Source: Paenibacillus beijingensis (GTDB lineage: Bacteria > Bacillota > Bacilli > Paenibacillales > Paenibacillaceae). Taken from it: 64,000 nucleotides of DNA. This document shows positions 25,875-34,812 of this stretch, piece by piece (the first letter of the stretch is position 1; each line of letters begins with the position of its first letter). A program made the translations under genes and the position numbers. Location: the NCBI RefSeq assembly GCF_000961095.1, contig NZ_CP011058.1, positions 124,001-188,000 on the forward strand, written 5' to 3'. Below the pieces are notes generated by a model. It was given only the letters and a program-made list of their open reading frames with translations. It had not been told where the DNA came from and did no database searches.

Positions 25875-25982
25875 TTAGGAATTCTTTTTTTTCGCCTTGC
25901 GTTTCAGCCAAACGATCATAACAATACTGCTGGTGAAGAATACGAACAGATACGTAATCAGCTGATAGAAGTCTTCACCCAT
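25875..25982 (-). CDS. 35-residue membrane protein
   Basis: Starts MGEDFYQLITYLFVFFTS, has one hydrophobic helix (LITYLFVFFTSSIVMIVWL) and ends in a basic KRKAKKKNS tail. AGGAGAT lies about 7 bases before the ATG. The site, the clean start and stop and the single-pass topology support a true small gene. It lies between the Dabb and DUF86 genes on the same strand. Function unknown. Confidence 0.65.
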   Translation of the reverse strand: MGEDFYQLITYLFVFFTSSIVMIVWLKRKAKKKNS

Positions 25983-25994
25983 CGCGGCATCTCC

Positions 25995-26282
25995 TTAAAC
26001 TTCGTAGTCGACGCTAACCGACGACTCGCGGACTTCCGCCATATGGGCAATCACTTTTTGATGAACGGGGTGAACGGTATATTCGCCCAGCGCTTCCAGC
26101 GAATCGAATTTGGACACCAGCGCAATGTCGTAGGAACGTTCGGAATGAACAACGTCGGTGCCCACTTCCAAATAGCGCAGCACATCGATTTTGCCTTCCA
26201 TATCCCGAAGAACGGCAGCGGTGCGCGCCACGCTTTCAGGGCTGCGGTCTTTTAACCGAAAGAATACAATATGGGTAATCAT
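25995..26282 (-). CDS. Dabb-family (stress-responsive A/B barrel) protein
   Basis: 95 residues. ITHIVFFRLKDRSPES opens the domain, with KIDVLRYLEVGTDVVHSERSYDIALVS in the middle and GEYTVHPVHQKV near the end, all standard Dabb blocks. These small dimeric barrels have unknown or varied roles. AAAGGAG precedes the ATG. Confidence 0.88.
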   Translation of the reverse strand: MITHIVFFRLKDRSPESVARTAAVLRDMEGKIDVLRYLEVGTDVVHSERSYDIALVSKFDSLEALGEYTVHPVHQKVIAHMAEVRESSVSVDYEV

Positions 26283-26432
26283 AAGTTCGCTCCTTTAAAC
26301 AGGTTGAACAACCGGGGTTAGGCGCCGCCTATTCGGACGACTTCTCCTTTTGTCACATCATACCCCAAGCTGCCGGATTCGGCAATTGTAAAGAACGGCC
26401 TGCAGCCGCAATCGTTCGTCCCGGAAAAAGGG

Positions 26433-26464
26433 AAAAAGACGCTTCGCAATCGCGATAAGCGTCT
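26433..26464 (-). terminator. rho-independent terminator after the CuA gene
   Basis: AGACGCTT pairs with AAGCGTCT around a 11-base loop; on the minus strand TTTTT follows. It lies about 30 bases past the cupredoxin stop. The rest of 26283-26432 shows no gene. Confidence 0.8.
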
Positions 26465-26495
26465 CATTAGGCAAAGATTTCCTTATTGAAAGCGA

Positions 26496-26879
26496 TTACT
26501 GAACAATGAGCACCGATTTCATATCCGCGTGTCCGATGCCGCACATGACGGAGCAGACCATTTCGTAACTTCCCGGCTCTTCAAATGTAATTTCCATTTC
26601 CATCTTGTCTTCCTTCAGGTCGATGCCCAGGTCGGGGATGGCCAGACCGTGGCTGCCGCTTTTGTTGACCAGGACGAGCTTGTACTTTTGTCCCGCTTTC
26701 ACCGTATATTCCTTTTTGTCGAACACGAAGTCTTTGGAGGCGCTTACTTTTAACAGTTCGACTCCCGCCTCTAAGCCTGCCGTTTCGTCCTCCGGCTTCT
26801 GTGGAAGTCCGAAAGTCAGCAAGTAAAGGCTCAGCACGGAGGCAGCGAGCAGAACGACAAGCATCAACCACTTGTGCAT
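26496..26879 (-). CDS. stand-alone CuA-type cupredoxin (CoxB-like)
   Basis: 127 residues. One N-terminal anchor helix (WLMLVVLLAASVLSLYLLTF) is followed by a cupredoxin fold with a complete CuA set: His in SGSHGLAI and CSVMCGIGHADM, matching C-x3-C-x3-H-x2-M. It lacks the second membrane helix and is shorter than cytochrome oxidase subunit II; no subunit I gene is near. Such proteins may carry electrons or deliver copper, or have NO/N2O-related roles. AAGGGGAG precedes the ATG. Confidence 0.85.
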   Translation of the reverse strand: MHKWLMLVVLLAASVLSLYLLTFGLPQKPEDETAGLEAGVELLKVSASKDFVFDKKEYTVKAGQKYKLVLVNKSGSHGLAIPDLGIDLKEDKMEMEITFEEPGSYEMVCSVMCGIGHADMKSVLIVQ

Positions 26880-27038
26880 GGAGAGCTCCCCTTTTTCCGT
26901 CAGATAAATGCGAAAAAAAATTCACCACTCGCTTTCTATATTACCGAACAGCAGGCGAAGTTCTCAATATGAATCTGGAACTCCGTTTGAAATTTTCTGA
27001 TTTGGTGACAAATTGTTGAACGTTTTGTGAACATGATT

Positions 27039-27431
27039 TTACTTGCTTTTTTTTAGACTGGTTATCACTTCGCGGATGACATCCGGAAGCGGCAGCCCGA
27101 TTCGGCCGTAGTTCTCAACAATCGAAATGAATTCATTGGATGTATAGAAATAAATGGCCGCGCCCATCGCCATATCACCGGAACCCATCAGAACGTCAAC
27201 CCGGTGGGTCAGCAAAATAATAAGCAGCGCCAGTCCCTTGCGCGTTAATCCCCAGAACCCGAACACGCTGCTCAGCCCTTTGCCCTCTTTAATGGAGGCG
27301 GCCACCCCGCTTACATAATCAATTCCCATTGCGACAAGCAGCAGCGTTAACGATTCCTGCCACCCCCCAAACGCAAAGGTTACGATCGAACCAAGCAGCG
27401 CACATATGGAGTTCGCGGCAAACAGCGGCAT
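27039..27431 (-). CDS. phage-type holin (toxin secretion/phage lysis holin family)
   Basis: 130 residues with three or four membrane segments. LLLVAMGIDYVSGVAASIKEGKGLSS and GLTRKGLALLIILL are hallmarks of the TcdE/phi-29-unrelated phage_holin_4 family. No endolysin, tail or integrase gene is close, so it is a domesticated or orphan holin. AGAGGTGA precedes the ATG. Sporulating Bacillota often carry such lone holins; function here unknown. Confidence 0.8.
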   Translation of the reverse strand: MPLFAANSICALLGSIVTFAFGGWQESLTLLLVAMGIDYVSGVAASIKEGKGLSSVFGFWGLTRKGLALLIILLTHRVDVLMGSGDMAMGAAIYFYTSNEFISIVENYGRIGLPLPDVIREVITSLKKSK

Positions 27432-27599
27432 TCCACGTCACCTCTTTTCAGCGCTTTACCTTACTATATGCGCCGAAATTAAAGGTTGACGTCACAATGC
27501 CTGCTGCGGAAAAAAACCGCTCCTTTTCGCTCCCTTAAAAAAACAGGTATAAAACGATGCCCAAATCGACCATTCTGAAATAGAAAGGAGGTGTTGGAC

Positions 27600-27755
27600 A
27601 TGGCGAAAGATGTGTTGTGCGAAGTAAACTCCTGCAAATATTGGAGCAACGGAAACAAATGCGCGGCTTCCTCTATCTATGTGGTCAGCCACCGCGGCAA
27701 CCATGCACGCAATTCCGAAGAAACCGACTGCAAAACGTTCGAACCGAAGGTGTAA
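27600..27755 (+). CDS. DUF1540 small cysteine-rich protein
   Basis: 51 residues. MAKDVLCEVNSCKYWSNGNK is followed by CAASSIYV and a final TDCKTFEPK, giving the DUF1540 pattern of four Cys that probably bind metal. AGGAGG sits 8 bases ahead of the ATG. The family is found in spore-forming Bacillota and its role is unknown. A terminator follows closely, so it is a monocistron. Confidence 0.88.
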   Translation: MAKDVLCEVNSCKYWSNGNKCAASSIYVVSHRGNHARNSEETDCKTFEPKV

Positions 27756-27768
27756 AGCTGCTGTTGCA

Positions 27769-27806
27769 AGGGAAGGGGCTCCCGCACCCCTTCCCTTTTT
27801 CTTTTT
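27769..27806 (+). terminator. rho-independent terminator
   Basis: GGGAAGGGG pairs with CCCCTTCCC, followed by TTTTTCTTTTT, right after the DUF1540 stop. Confidence 0.85.
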
Positions 27807-27850
27807 ACTTATTATGACCAGTATTGATAATTATTATCAAACCTTCTTCT

Positions 27851-28735
27851 TCAGCGTAAATGGATGACATTGGCAAGCTGTTTAACGATACCCGCCAGCG
27901 CATGCTCCGTCTCCAAATAAAGCAGCAGCGCATGGACCATAACCGGCTTCGGCTGGCCGCCCTCCAACTCCGTCCGCAGCCCGGCTGCAGCCTCAAGCAG
28001 CTCGTCACGGCGGGAAATGCGAACCGGCAGCTTCTGAATGAGCGATTCAAGCGCCTCCAGCAGTTCCGTTCTGCGCCGGAGCATAGCCTGCTCCTGGTAC
28101 TGCGACCCAGGTTGTCCGCTGACGTGAAAGGCGGATTCGCCGAGCAGCGGGCGGGCGCCGCGGCTAAGCATGCCGGCAGCGATGTCGTCCAGCCGGTCGG
28201 CTACGAATGCCGCCAATTCATCAATGGCGAGCGGTTGGTTGTTGAAAATAATGAGAAACACATATTCCTTGATAATACCGAAGTAGATGGCGACCAGATC
28301 CCAAATGAACGGTTCCGTTTCGGGCCCGTACGCCCGGAGCAGGCTGTCCTTGTAATACTGGCTTGTATTGCTGCGCAGCTCCGAGAAACGGTCGGCATAT
28401 TTCTGTTTATCATGAATGGCCATCGAATGAATCTCCGACATAATAACCTTGTGGCTGATAAAAAATTCGATCTGATACGCGATCTCCCTTTCAAATTTCT
28501 CCCGCTTGGAGAGGGAAGGATCGCCGGTGATCCGCTCCACATTCTGAAACATTTGATGGTGAAGATACTCCAATATGCCGATAAACAGCTCTTCCTTGGA
28601 GGAAAAAAATTTATAAAGCGACCCTTTACCGATGCCGCAATCGTCGGCAATGTCCTGGATCGACGTCGCCTGATAGCCTTTCGTGGAAAAATAGTGGATG
28701 GCGGATTCGATGACGGTCTGCTTCGTAATACTCAA
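27851..28735 (-). CDS. TetR-family regulator with long C-terminal domain
   Basis: 294 residues. The TetR HTH is clear (TSIQDIADDCGIGKGSLYKF followed by FSSKEELF). The ligand-binding part is about 90 residues longer than usual, with an extra helical segment after residue 200. The start appears to be TTG at 28735 with a weak ribosome site. It is divergent from a DHA2 efflux pump gene and probably represses it. Confidence 0.85.
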   Translation of the reverse strand: MSITKQTVIESAIHYFSTKGYQATSIQDIADDCGIGKGSLYKFFSSKEELFIGILEYLHHQMFQNVERITGDPSLSKREKFEREIAYQIEFFISHKVIMSEIHSMAIHDKQKYADRFSELRSNTSQYYKDSLLRAYGPETEPFIWDLVAIYFGIIKEYVFLIIFNNQPLAIDELAAFVADRLDDIAAGMLSRGARPLLGESAFHVSGQPGSQYQEQAMLRRRTELLEALESLIQKLPVRISRRDELLEAAAGLRTELEGGQPKPVMVHALLLYLETEHALAGIVKQLANVIHLR

Positions 28736-28804
28736 TTCCCATCAGCCTTTCAAAAAAAGATTTGACATTCATCCCTCTTTTAGAGAGAATAACTTCAACG
28801 GCTC

Positions 28805-28838
28805 TGACTGGCAAGTTTTTTATAAAAACCTTCAGTCA
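28805..28838. promoter_or_regulatory. putative TetR operator
   Basis: TGACTG (28805-28810) and CAGTCA (28833-28838) form the outer arms of an inverted repeat; an inner AAGTTTTT/AAAAACCTT adds symmetry. It lies in the gap between the divergent TetR and efflux genes. A TATAAT at 28865 is oriented toward the pump gene. Confidence 0.5.
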
Positions 28839-28881
28839 AAAATGCTTGCGCATGGCCGGGAGACTATAATAAGGGAGAGAA

Positions 28882-30381
28882 ATGAAGGCGATGTCGAAAG
28901 CGGTACCTTCTACAGCGGCGGCACCGGAATTTTCGCTTAAAGCGATTATTGCGCCGCTGCTTGCCGTCATTATCGGAATGATCATGGTCATTCTGGACAG
29001 TACGGTCGTTAACGTTGCGATTCCGACGCTCGTTTCGGATTTGAACGCCAGCTTGAAAACGATCCAATGGACCGTTACCGGCTATACGCTCGCTTTGTCG
29101 GCCGTCATTCCGCTCGCGGGATGGATGACGGACCGTTTCGGTGCAAAGCGGATTTTTCTGCTCACGATTGCTTTCTTTACGATCGGCTCCGCATTGTGCG
29201 CCATCGCCCAAACTCCGGAACAGCTTATTTTTTACCGCGTACTGCAAGGCCTTGGCGGCGGGATGGTGGCCCCGATCGGGATGGCCATGGTATTCCGTCT
29301 TGCCCCTGCCGAGAAGAGAGGCGCCGTAATGGGCATGCTGGGCGTCCCGATGCTGCTTGCGCCCGCGCTCGGACCGATATTGTCCGGCTGGCTGGTGGAA
29401 TATGCCTCCTGGCATTGGATTTTCCTTATTAATTTGCCCATCGGCATTGTCGCTTTACTCGTCGGCATCCGGTTTTTGCCGAATGTGGAACGTCAGCAAA
29501 CGCCGGCTCTCGATGTGCTGGGCATGATTCTCGCACCGATCGCGTTCGCCATGCTCGCTTACGGCGTAAGCGAAGGCGGCACGAGCTGGACGGCCAACAC
29601 GACGCTGACGGGGCTCATTGTCGGCGGCATTGCACTTCTTCTGTTCATCTTCGTGGAGCTCCGCCAGAAACAGCCGCTGCTCGAGCTTCGAGTATTCGCT
29701 TCTACCGATTTTACCCGCGGCGTGCTGCTGCTGTGGATTGCGCAAATCGCGCTGTTCGGATCGATTCTGCTCATTCCGCTGTTTCTGCAGGAGGCAAGAG
29801 GCTACTCCGCGCTGGAGACCGGCATCATCCTGCTGCCGCAAGCGCTGGCCTCCACGATTTTTATGCCGATCGGCGGTCGCTTGTTCGACAAGGTCGGCGC
29901 CAGACCGCTGGCATTGATCGGTCTCGGCGTTATCAGCGCCTCGATGCTGATGCTCGCGCGTATCACGATTGACACGAAGCTGATCATGATCATCATTCCG
30001 CTCATCCTGATGGGGGCCGGCATGGGGCTTTCCATGATGTCGCTCAATACGCACGTACTTAACGCCGCGCCGCGCAAGCTGGTAAACCGGGTCACCCCGC
30101 TGACGACATCGGCCCAGCAGGTCGTTACCTCGTTTGCGGTTGCCGGTTTGACGGGATTTCTCACTTCCCGCATCACCGACCATATGGCAGCAGCCGGCCA
30201 GAACGCCAATCCGCTGAACGCTGCCGTCGACGCCTACGGGGATACGTTCCTGTTAACGGCCTTTATCGCGATCGCGGGCTTTCTGTTAAGCTTTATTCTC
30301 CGCAAACCGAAAGTGAAACCGGAGGAGCAGACGGGCGACAGCGCGGACAAACCGGATGCGGCCATGATGATGGGGCACTGA
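28882..30381 (+). CDS. DHA2-family (EmrB/QacA) MFS efflux pump
   Basis: 499 residues with 14 predicted membrane segments. Family motifs are VILDSTVVNVAIPTL (motif D1), GWMTDRFGAKRIF (motif A) and LQGLGGGMVAPIGMA (motif C region). The tail is acidic and ends HMG-like (AAMMMGH). DHA2 pumps expel lipophilic drugs by proton antiport. GGGAGAG precedes the ATG. It is divergent from its probable repressor. Confidence 0.92.
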   Translation: MKAMSKAVPSTAAAPEFSLKAIIAPLLAVIIGMIMVILDSTVVNVAIPTLVSDLNASLKTIQWTVTGYTLALSAVIPLAGWMTDRFGAKRIFLLTIAFFTIGSALCAIAQTPEQLIFYRVLQGLGGGMVAPIGMAMVFRLAPAEKRGAVMGMLGVPMLLAPALGPILSGWLVEYASWHWIFLINLPIGIVALLVGIRFLPNVERQQTPALDVLGMILAPIAFAMLAYGVSEGGTSWTANTTLTGLIVGGIALLLFIFVELRQKQPLLELRVFASTDFTRGVLLLWIAQIALFGSILLIPLFLQEARGYSALETGIILLPQALASTIFMPIGGRLFDKVGARPLALIGLGVISASMLMLARITIDTKLIMIIIPLILMGAGMGLSMMSLNTHVLNAAPRKLVNRVTPLTTSAQQVVTSFAVAGLTGFLTSRITDHMAAAGQNANPLNAAVDAYGDTFLLTAFIAIAGFLLSFILRKPKVKPEEQTGDSADKPDAAMMMGH

Positions 30382-30454
30382 AAATTGCGGCGGAATAGGC
30401 GTCGTGCGGAACAGCGGTCGCTTCGCGGATCGTTCGGATCTCCGATCGCCGCCG

Positions 30455-30495
30455 TCCACGAATCATACCCCTTGCAGGGTTATGATTCGTGGACA
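30455..30495. repeat. long palindrome at the 3' side of the IS1182 remnant
   Basis: GTCCACGAATCATA pairs with TATGATTCGTGGAC around a C/G-rich loop that can pair further (CCC/GGG). AAAAGC follows on the plus strand. It lies about 75 bases after the efflux stop and may serve as its terminator, or be a dispersed palindrome into which IS DNA inserted. Confidence 0.65.
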
Positions 30496-31023
30496 AAAGC
30501 GAACGCTTACGCTTCTCCGATTCCAAACCATCCGCTCCACTCCCTCTTTTCCGGCGCACCTTCTCACCGAATTTTTTGTATGCGTCGCGTCTACAATGAT
30601 GGAGGTGCTCTTTAGAACGCCCTGTCCGATCGCCAGTTCGACGGTTTTACCAATTAACAAATCCAGTAGTTTCAGACCCTTTAACCGCAACTTACGGAAC
30701 TTCGTAAGTGAACTCGGGTCAATGACCGCTTCTTCCGGCGCCATCTGCAGGAAGTATTTAAACGACATATCATACCGGGAGCGCTCGACCAGATCCACAT
30801 CTGATAGCTCAAAAATAGCTTTAAGGAGCAAATATTTAAACATCCGCAGAGGGTCGATGGCATTGCGGCTGTTATCCAAGCAGTAGTTTGCTTTCAGTTC
30901 GTCGTAGACGAAGGAGAAGTCCACCAGTTCGTTGATCTGCCGCAGCATGTTATCCTTAGGCACGATGAGGTCGTATAGCGCCGTGTAAGGGCTGTATGCA
31001 AATGAGATTTGAGGCTGGAACAT
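30463..31023 (-). pseudogene. IS1182-family transposase, C-terminally truncated
   Basis: The N-terminal part matches IS1182-type DDE transposases: MFQPQISFAYSPYTALYDLI, FVYDELKANYC, PLRMFKYLLLKAIFELSD and SIIVDATHTK, which holds the first catalytic Asp. Homology ends at about 30570 and the frame runs into unrelated sequence to a stop at 30463. Full family members are over 450 residues, so two catalytic residues are lost. Start chosen at the ATG 31023 behind AAGGGGA. A fossil marking the left edge of a mobile patch. Confidence 0.85.
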
Positions 31024-31103
31024 GATCTTAATCCCCTTCGCCATTATATACTATTATTATACCACATTAACGCATTGCCGCATTAAACATTTGAACAATT
31101 AAA

Positions 31104-31133
31104 AAAGACTGCCGAAACAATCTCGACAGCCTG
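31104..31133 (-). terminator. rho-independent terminator
   Basis: GACTGCCGA pairs with TCGACAGCC (one mismatch) around AACAATC; TTTTTT follows on the minus strand. It would end the DUF6326 transcript. The sequence is also like those seen at ends of IS1182 elements, so it may be part of an IS relic. Confidence 0.65.
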
Positions 31134-31190
31134 CATGTTTTCGTACTTTTGAACTTTTTCAGTGGCCCCTTAGTCCCGCTATTATTGTTT

Positions 31191-31625
31191 CTATTTGGCC
31201 AACGAAGAAGGCCATTTCCATGCATACCAGATAATTAGACAAAGAAGAGCGACTTCTACAACAGCGCCAAACACCATGTGCACCCAAGCCTCTCCTGTCA
31301 AATTAAACAATGTATAGGGAATATACACCGCGGCAATAATGATATTTGCCCAGCGACTTACTTTTGCCGGCAGGGCAACAGAAAGGAAAATCATAAGAGC
31401 TGGAATTGTTACCGAAATCAGTGCTATCAATAGAAAGACATATGAAATGTCAAATATAAATATTTTTCCTGCCAGAATACCTTCTATTTTGCCCGGCATA
31501 TATAAGGCGAAATAATCAACATAAATATAGAGAAACATAAAACTCGCCCACAGCGTAGCAATCTTCAGTTTCGAACTGACTTTGATGTCTTCCAGTGCAT
31601 TTTGTGCTTTATTTTGTGTATTCAT
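31191..31625 (-). CDS. DUF6326-like four-helix membrane protein
   Basis: 144 residues with four membrane segments (for example ATLWASFMFLYIYVDYFALY and LLIALISVTIPALMIFLSVA). VDYFALYMPG and the final WYAWKWP are the recognisable blocks. I chose the ATG at 31625, preceded by GGAG. Base composition is clearly more AT-rich than the neighbours, consistent with transfer. Function unknown. Confidence 0.7.
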   Translation of the reverse strand: MNTQNKAQNALEDIKVSSKLKIATLWASFMFLYIYVDYFALYMPGKIEGILAGKIFIFDISYVFLLIALISVTIPALMIFLSVALPAKVSRWANIIIAAVYIPYTLFNLTGEAWVHMVFGAVVEVALLCLIIWYAWKWPSSLAK

Positions 31626-31895
31626 ATTAATCTCCATTCATAAATTAAAAGTTGTAATCCCTATATTCCACGTCATTTTACGATAACCATAATAATTCGA
31701 TATTTTCGCATATCCTACGAAGAATTCAAGTAGTTACTTCTACATTTTAACATTTTTCATGCTCCTTTCTCAACACACTTGATAAAAACGTACCCATTAT
31801 TCACAACACGCTCACAACAATAACATGGCATCCACGGTACTATAGACATTAAGATATTGCAGAAGAAAACCAAACTAACAGGGCTGAGCCATACC

Positions 31896-32885
31896 TTAGA
31901 GCTGTTCGTCTCGATTTACCCATACTACAACTTTGCCACCTAAATGACCTTTTTCAAGCTCTTCTAGCCCTATTGGGATCTCATGAAATTGGATTTCTTT
32001 TTCTATAACCGGCACTAAGCGTTTTTCATCCATCAGAACTGCGATAAAGGCTAGATCTTCAACACAGCGCTTTGATAATAAGCCTTTAAAGCTCTGACCA
32101 TCCTTTTTGGACAACATGCCACCAAAGGCTGTAATTTGAAGAATTTGCTTGATAGATTTCCTACCAATCATGACAAATCGACCTCGAGGCGCTAAAAGCT
32201 TACGATACGTTGACAGACTATTATAGCCATTTATGGCTATAATCAGATCAAATTGAGCTTTTAGGGTGTCAAGAGGCGCCATCGAATAGTTTATAACGGC
32301 ATCAGCTCCCAAATTTTTTGCTTGTTTGACATGCTTTGTACCTGTCACCGCCGTCACATAACCGCCGAAATATTTAGCTAGCTGCAGTGCATAACTCCCT
32401 ACACCACCAGAAGCACCGACAATAAGAACCCGCTCCCCTTTTTGCAACTTTCCGAGATCCCTTACTCCTTGAAGGGCTGTCACGGAAGTTAGAGGTAGCG
32501 ACGCTGCTTCTAAGTGACTTAAGCGCTTTGGTTTATGGACCAGTAGTGTTTCTTTGACGCTGACATAATCTGCAAAGGCGCCAAACCCTGCATCCGCTAA
32601 ATCTCCATACACTTCATCGCCAACTTTAAACCGCGTCACACCCTTGCCCATCTCAGAAACAATCCCAGAGACATCTGTGCCCTTTATGATGTGCTTAGGG
32701 TGAAAGATCCCTGAACTTAAGCGCATCATCATCGGTTTACCCCTTAGAAGACGCCAATCCGGAGCATTAAGGGATGTTGCCTTCACATGCACAAGCACCT
32801 CATCGTCTTTAGGCGTAGGCTTTTTCACTTCAACTAGTTTTAACACACTAGCAGGTCCATATATTTCTTGTATAATTGCTTTCAT
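31896..32885 (-). CDS. NAD(P)-dependent zinc-free MDR alcohol dehydrogenase/quinone reductase
   Basis: 329 residues. The GroES-like N-terminus (MKAIIQEIYGPASVLKLVEV and VKGTDVSGIV-like IIKGTDVSG) is followed by a nucleotide-binding VLIVGASGGVGSYALQLAKY. No zinc-ligand Cys cluster is seen, as in quinone oxidoreductases. GGAAGGAG precedes the ATG at 32885. AT-rich, between two IS elements, so probably acquired. Confidence 0.85.
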   Translation of the reverse strand: MKAIIQEIYGPASVLKLVEVKKPTPKDDEVLVHVKATSLNAPDWRLLRGKPMMMRLSSGIFHPKHIIKGTDVSGIVSEMGKGVTRFKVGDEVYGDLADAGFGAFADYVSVKETLLVHKPKRLSHLEAASLPLTSVTALQGVRDLGKLQKGERVLIVGASGGVGSYALQLAKYFGGYVTAVTGTKHVKQAKNLGADAVINYSMAPLDTLKAQFDLIIAINGYNSLSTYRKLLAPRGRFVMIGRKSIKQILQITAFGGMLSKKDGQSFKGLLSKRCVEDLAFIAVLMDEKRLVPVIEKEIQFHEIPIGLEELEKGHLGGKVVVWVNRDEQL

Positions 32886-33166
32886 TGACTCTCCTTCCAC
32901 TGAACATAGATTAAACATAACGAATTGTGTAAGGCCTCACTACCTACTAAAGTATGGTTTCTTAAAAAAAATAAATAAGTAAACATCTTCCAAAATGAAA
33001 AAACCACCCCTGTCTGGCATGGTGGCTAATGGTTACACTTAGCATGCAAAATCCAAACAGATGGTGGCGCCATCTAAAGTAAAGAAAGCGAAAAATTGAT
33101 TTCTCCTTTGAATTGAAGCTCAAACAGCCCCCATCTTAGGAGGGGAGAGAGAGAAATATCTGCTGT

Positions 33167-34744
33167 TTAAGACTTTAGCCGGCAATGCGCTGGCAGCGAG
33201 GCTGACCATGGCATGAATGGCTCTAGCGCCTGCGGATCGAGCTGACCTGTTAGCTGAGGCAGCTGTTCAAAGAGAAACTTCAAGTAGTCGAATGGCTTGA
33301 GTCCATTTTCCTTTGCAGTTTCGACAACGCTGTAAATGTTAGTACTGGCCTTTGCGCCTCGCGGGGTGTTAGCAAAGAGCCAATTTTTCCGGCCTATTAC
33401 AAAAGGTTTAATCGACCGTTCGCTTCTGTTGTTGTCGATCTCGAGTCGTCCGTCAGCAAGGTATGCCGCCAGCTTTTCCCATTGATTTAAGCTGTAGGCG
33501 ATTGCTTGTCCTGTCAAACTCTTAGGTAACGTTCGGGACCGCTGTTGCTTCAGCCAATTTTGGTAAGCTTCGATCACAGGAAGGCTTCTTTCCTGCCGTG
33601 CGGTATAGCGTTCCTCTGGCGATGCTTCCTTCAGATCCCGCTCAATGGCAAAGAGTTCATTACAGAACTTCAGGCCTTGCTTCGCTACCGTTTCCGGATT
33701 GTTCCTTGCCTCTGGCGGCGCCGCCTTTAAAGCCTCGTCATATTTACGCCGTGCATGTGCCCAGCAGGCGACAAGTGTCACATCGGCCACTTTGTGATAC
33801 CCTGTGTAACCGTCGACATGCAGATAGCCTTTGAATCCAGCCAAAAAGTTTCGCGGATGCTCGCCTCCTCGGGTTCTCTGGTAATCGAACACAACAGCTG
33901 GGTCTTCTCCGCGTCCGCTGCGATATAACCAAAGATAGGATTTCGATTCGGCCGATTTGCCTGGCTCGTGCAGCACTTGTAACGTGGTCTCATCAGCATG
34001 TAAGATATCTTTCTTCAGCAAGTATTCTTTAATGGCGATAACCACTGGCGTCAGCCACTTCTCCACTCCGTAGATCATCCAATTCGCCATCGTTTGCCGG
34101 GACAATGTGAAGCCTAGACGAGCAAAGTGCTGTTCTTGCCGATAAAGCGGTAAGCTTTCCACATATTTCTGGCACATCACATGCGCCAGAATTGACGGCG
34201 AAGCTAGGCTCCCCGGGTAGACAGGCTTTGGCATCTGTGCCGTGATGATAGGTGTATGAATGTCATTGCACTCGCATGATCGGCAGGAGTAAACCTGCCT
34301 CACGTGGCGGATGACCTTGACTTGAGGCGGCACAATGGCGATCTCGCTGCGTGTCTCGGTGCTCATTTCATGGAGCGAACCGCCACAGCACGAACAGGCC
34401 TGATCCGACTCATTGAGTTCATAAGTCACCGTTTCAATCGGTAACCGATCAAAATCTACTTCACGCCTACCGGTCGTCTTCCGGCGCTCGTAGGTCACCT
34501 GCTCCATCTGTGGCTCTTGTCCTTCAGGTGTCGCAAGCACCTCGGCTTCGTTGAACAAATTCAGTTCCAATTGGTCCGGGTTCGTCTTCTCACTGGATGC
34601 AACAAAACGTTTTTGTTTCGCAAGACGGTTCTGCTCCTCATACCACCTGAGTAAAGCAGTAAGCTCAGAAATTTGCTGTTCCTGCTTAGCAATTCGCTGA
34701 TTCAGTTTTTCGATTGTTGTTAAGTTTTCCGCTCGATTTTCCAT
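33167..34744 (-). CDS. IS66 transposase TnpC
   Basis: 525 residues from the ATG at 34744; ATGs at 34807 and 34774 are possible and none has a good ribosome site. An N-terminal leucine-zipper-like helix (TTIEKLNQRIAKQEQQISEL) is followed by a zinc-finger region (CSCCGG ... CRSCECN) and the DDE domain with ILHADETTLQV, HVDGYTGYH and DNNRSERSIKPFVIGRKNWL. IS66 C-terminal WSASLP-like tail is kept. Probably functional. Confidence 0.92.
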   Translation of the reverse strand: MENRAENLTTIEKLNQRIAKQEQQISELTALLRWYEEQNRLAKQKRFVASSEKTNPDQLELNLFNEAEVLATPEGQEPQMEQVTYERRKTTGRREVDFDRLPIETVTYELNESDQACSCCGGSLHEMSTETRSEIAIVPPQVKVIRHVRQVYSCRSCECNDIHTPIITAQMPKPVYPGSLASPSILAHVMCQKYVESLPLYRQEQHFARLGFTLSRQTMANWMIYGVEKWLTPVVIAIKEYLLKKDILHADETTLQVLHEPGKSAESKSYLWLYRSGRGEDPAVVFDYQRTRGGEHPRNFLAGFKGYLHVDGYTGYHKVADVTLVACWAHARRKYDEALKAAPPEARNNPETVAKQGLKFCNELFAIERDLKEASPEERYTARQERSLPVIEAYQNWLKQQRSRTLPKSLTGQAIAYSLNQWEKLAAYLADGRLEIDNNRSERSIKPFVIGRKNWLFANTPRGAKASTNIYSVVETAKENGLKPFDYLKFLFEQLPQLTGQLDPQALEPFMPWSASLPAHCRLKS

Positions 34745-34812
34745 ATCGTATACTTTCGGAAAATGTCGCATCATCCCTGCCGCAAGGTATGGCGATACAG
34801 CGAACATTTGAG

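Noticed and set aside
27039..27431. Prophage
   Set aside because: Only one phage-like gene is present; flanking genes are cellular.
31140..31180. IS1182 outer inverted repeat
   Set aside because: The sequence is reminiscent of such ends, but no matching partner repeat was found.
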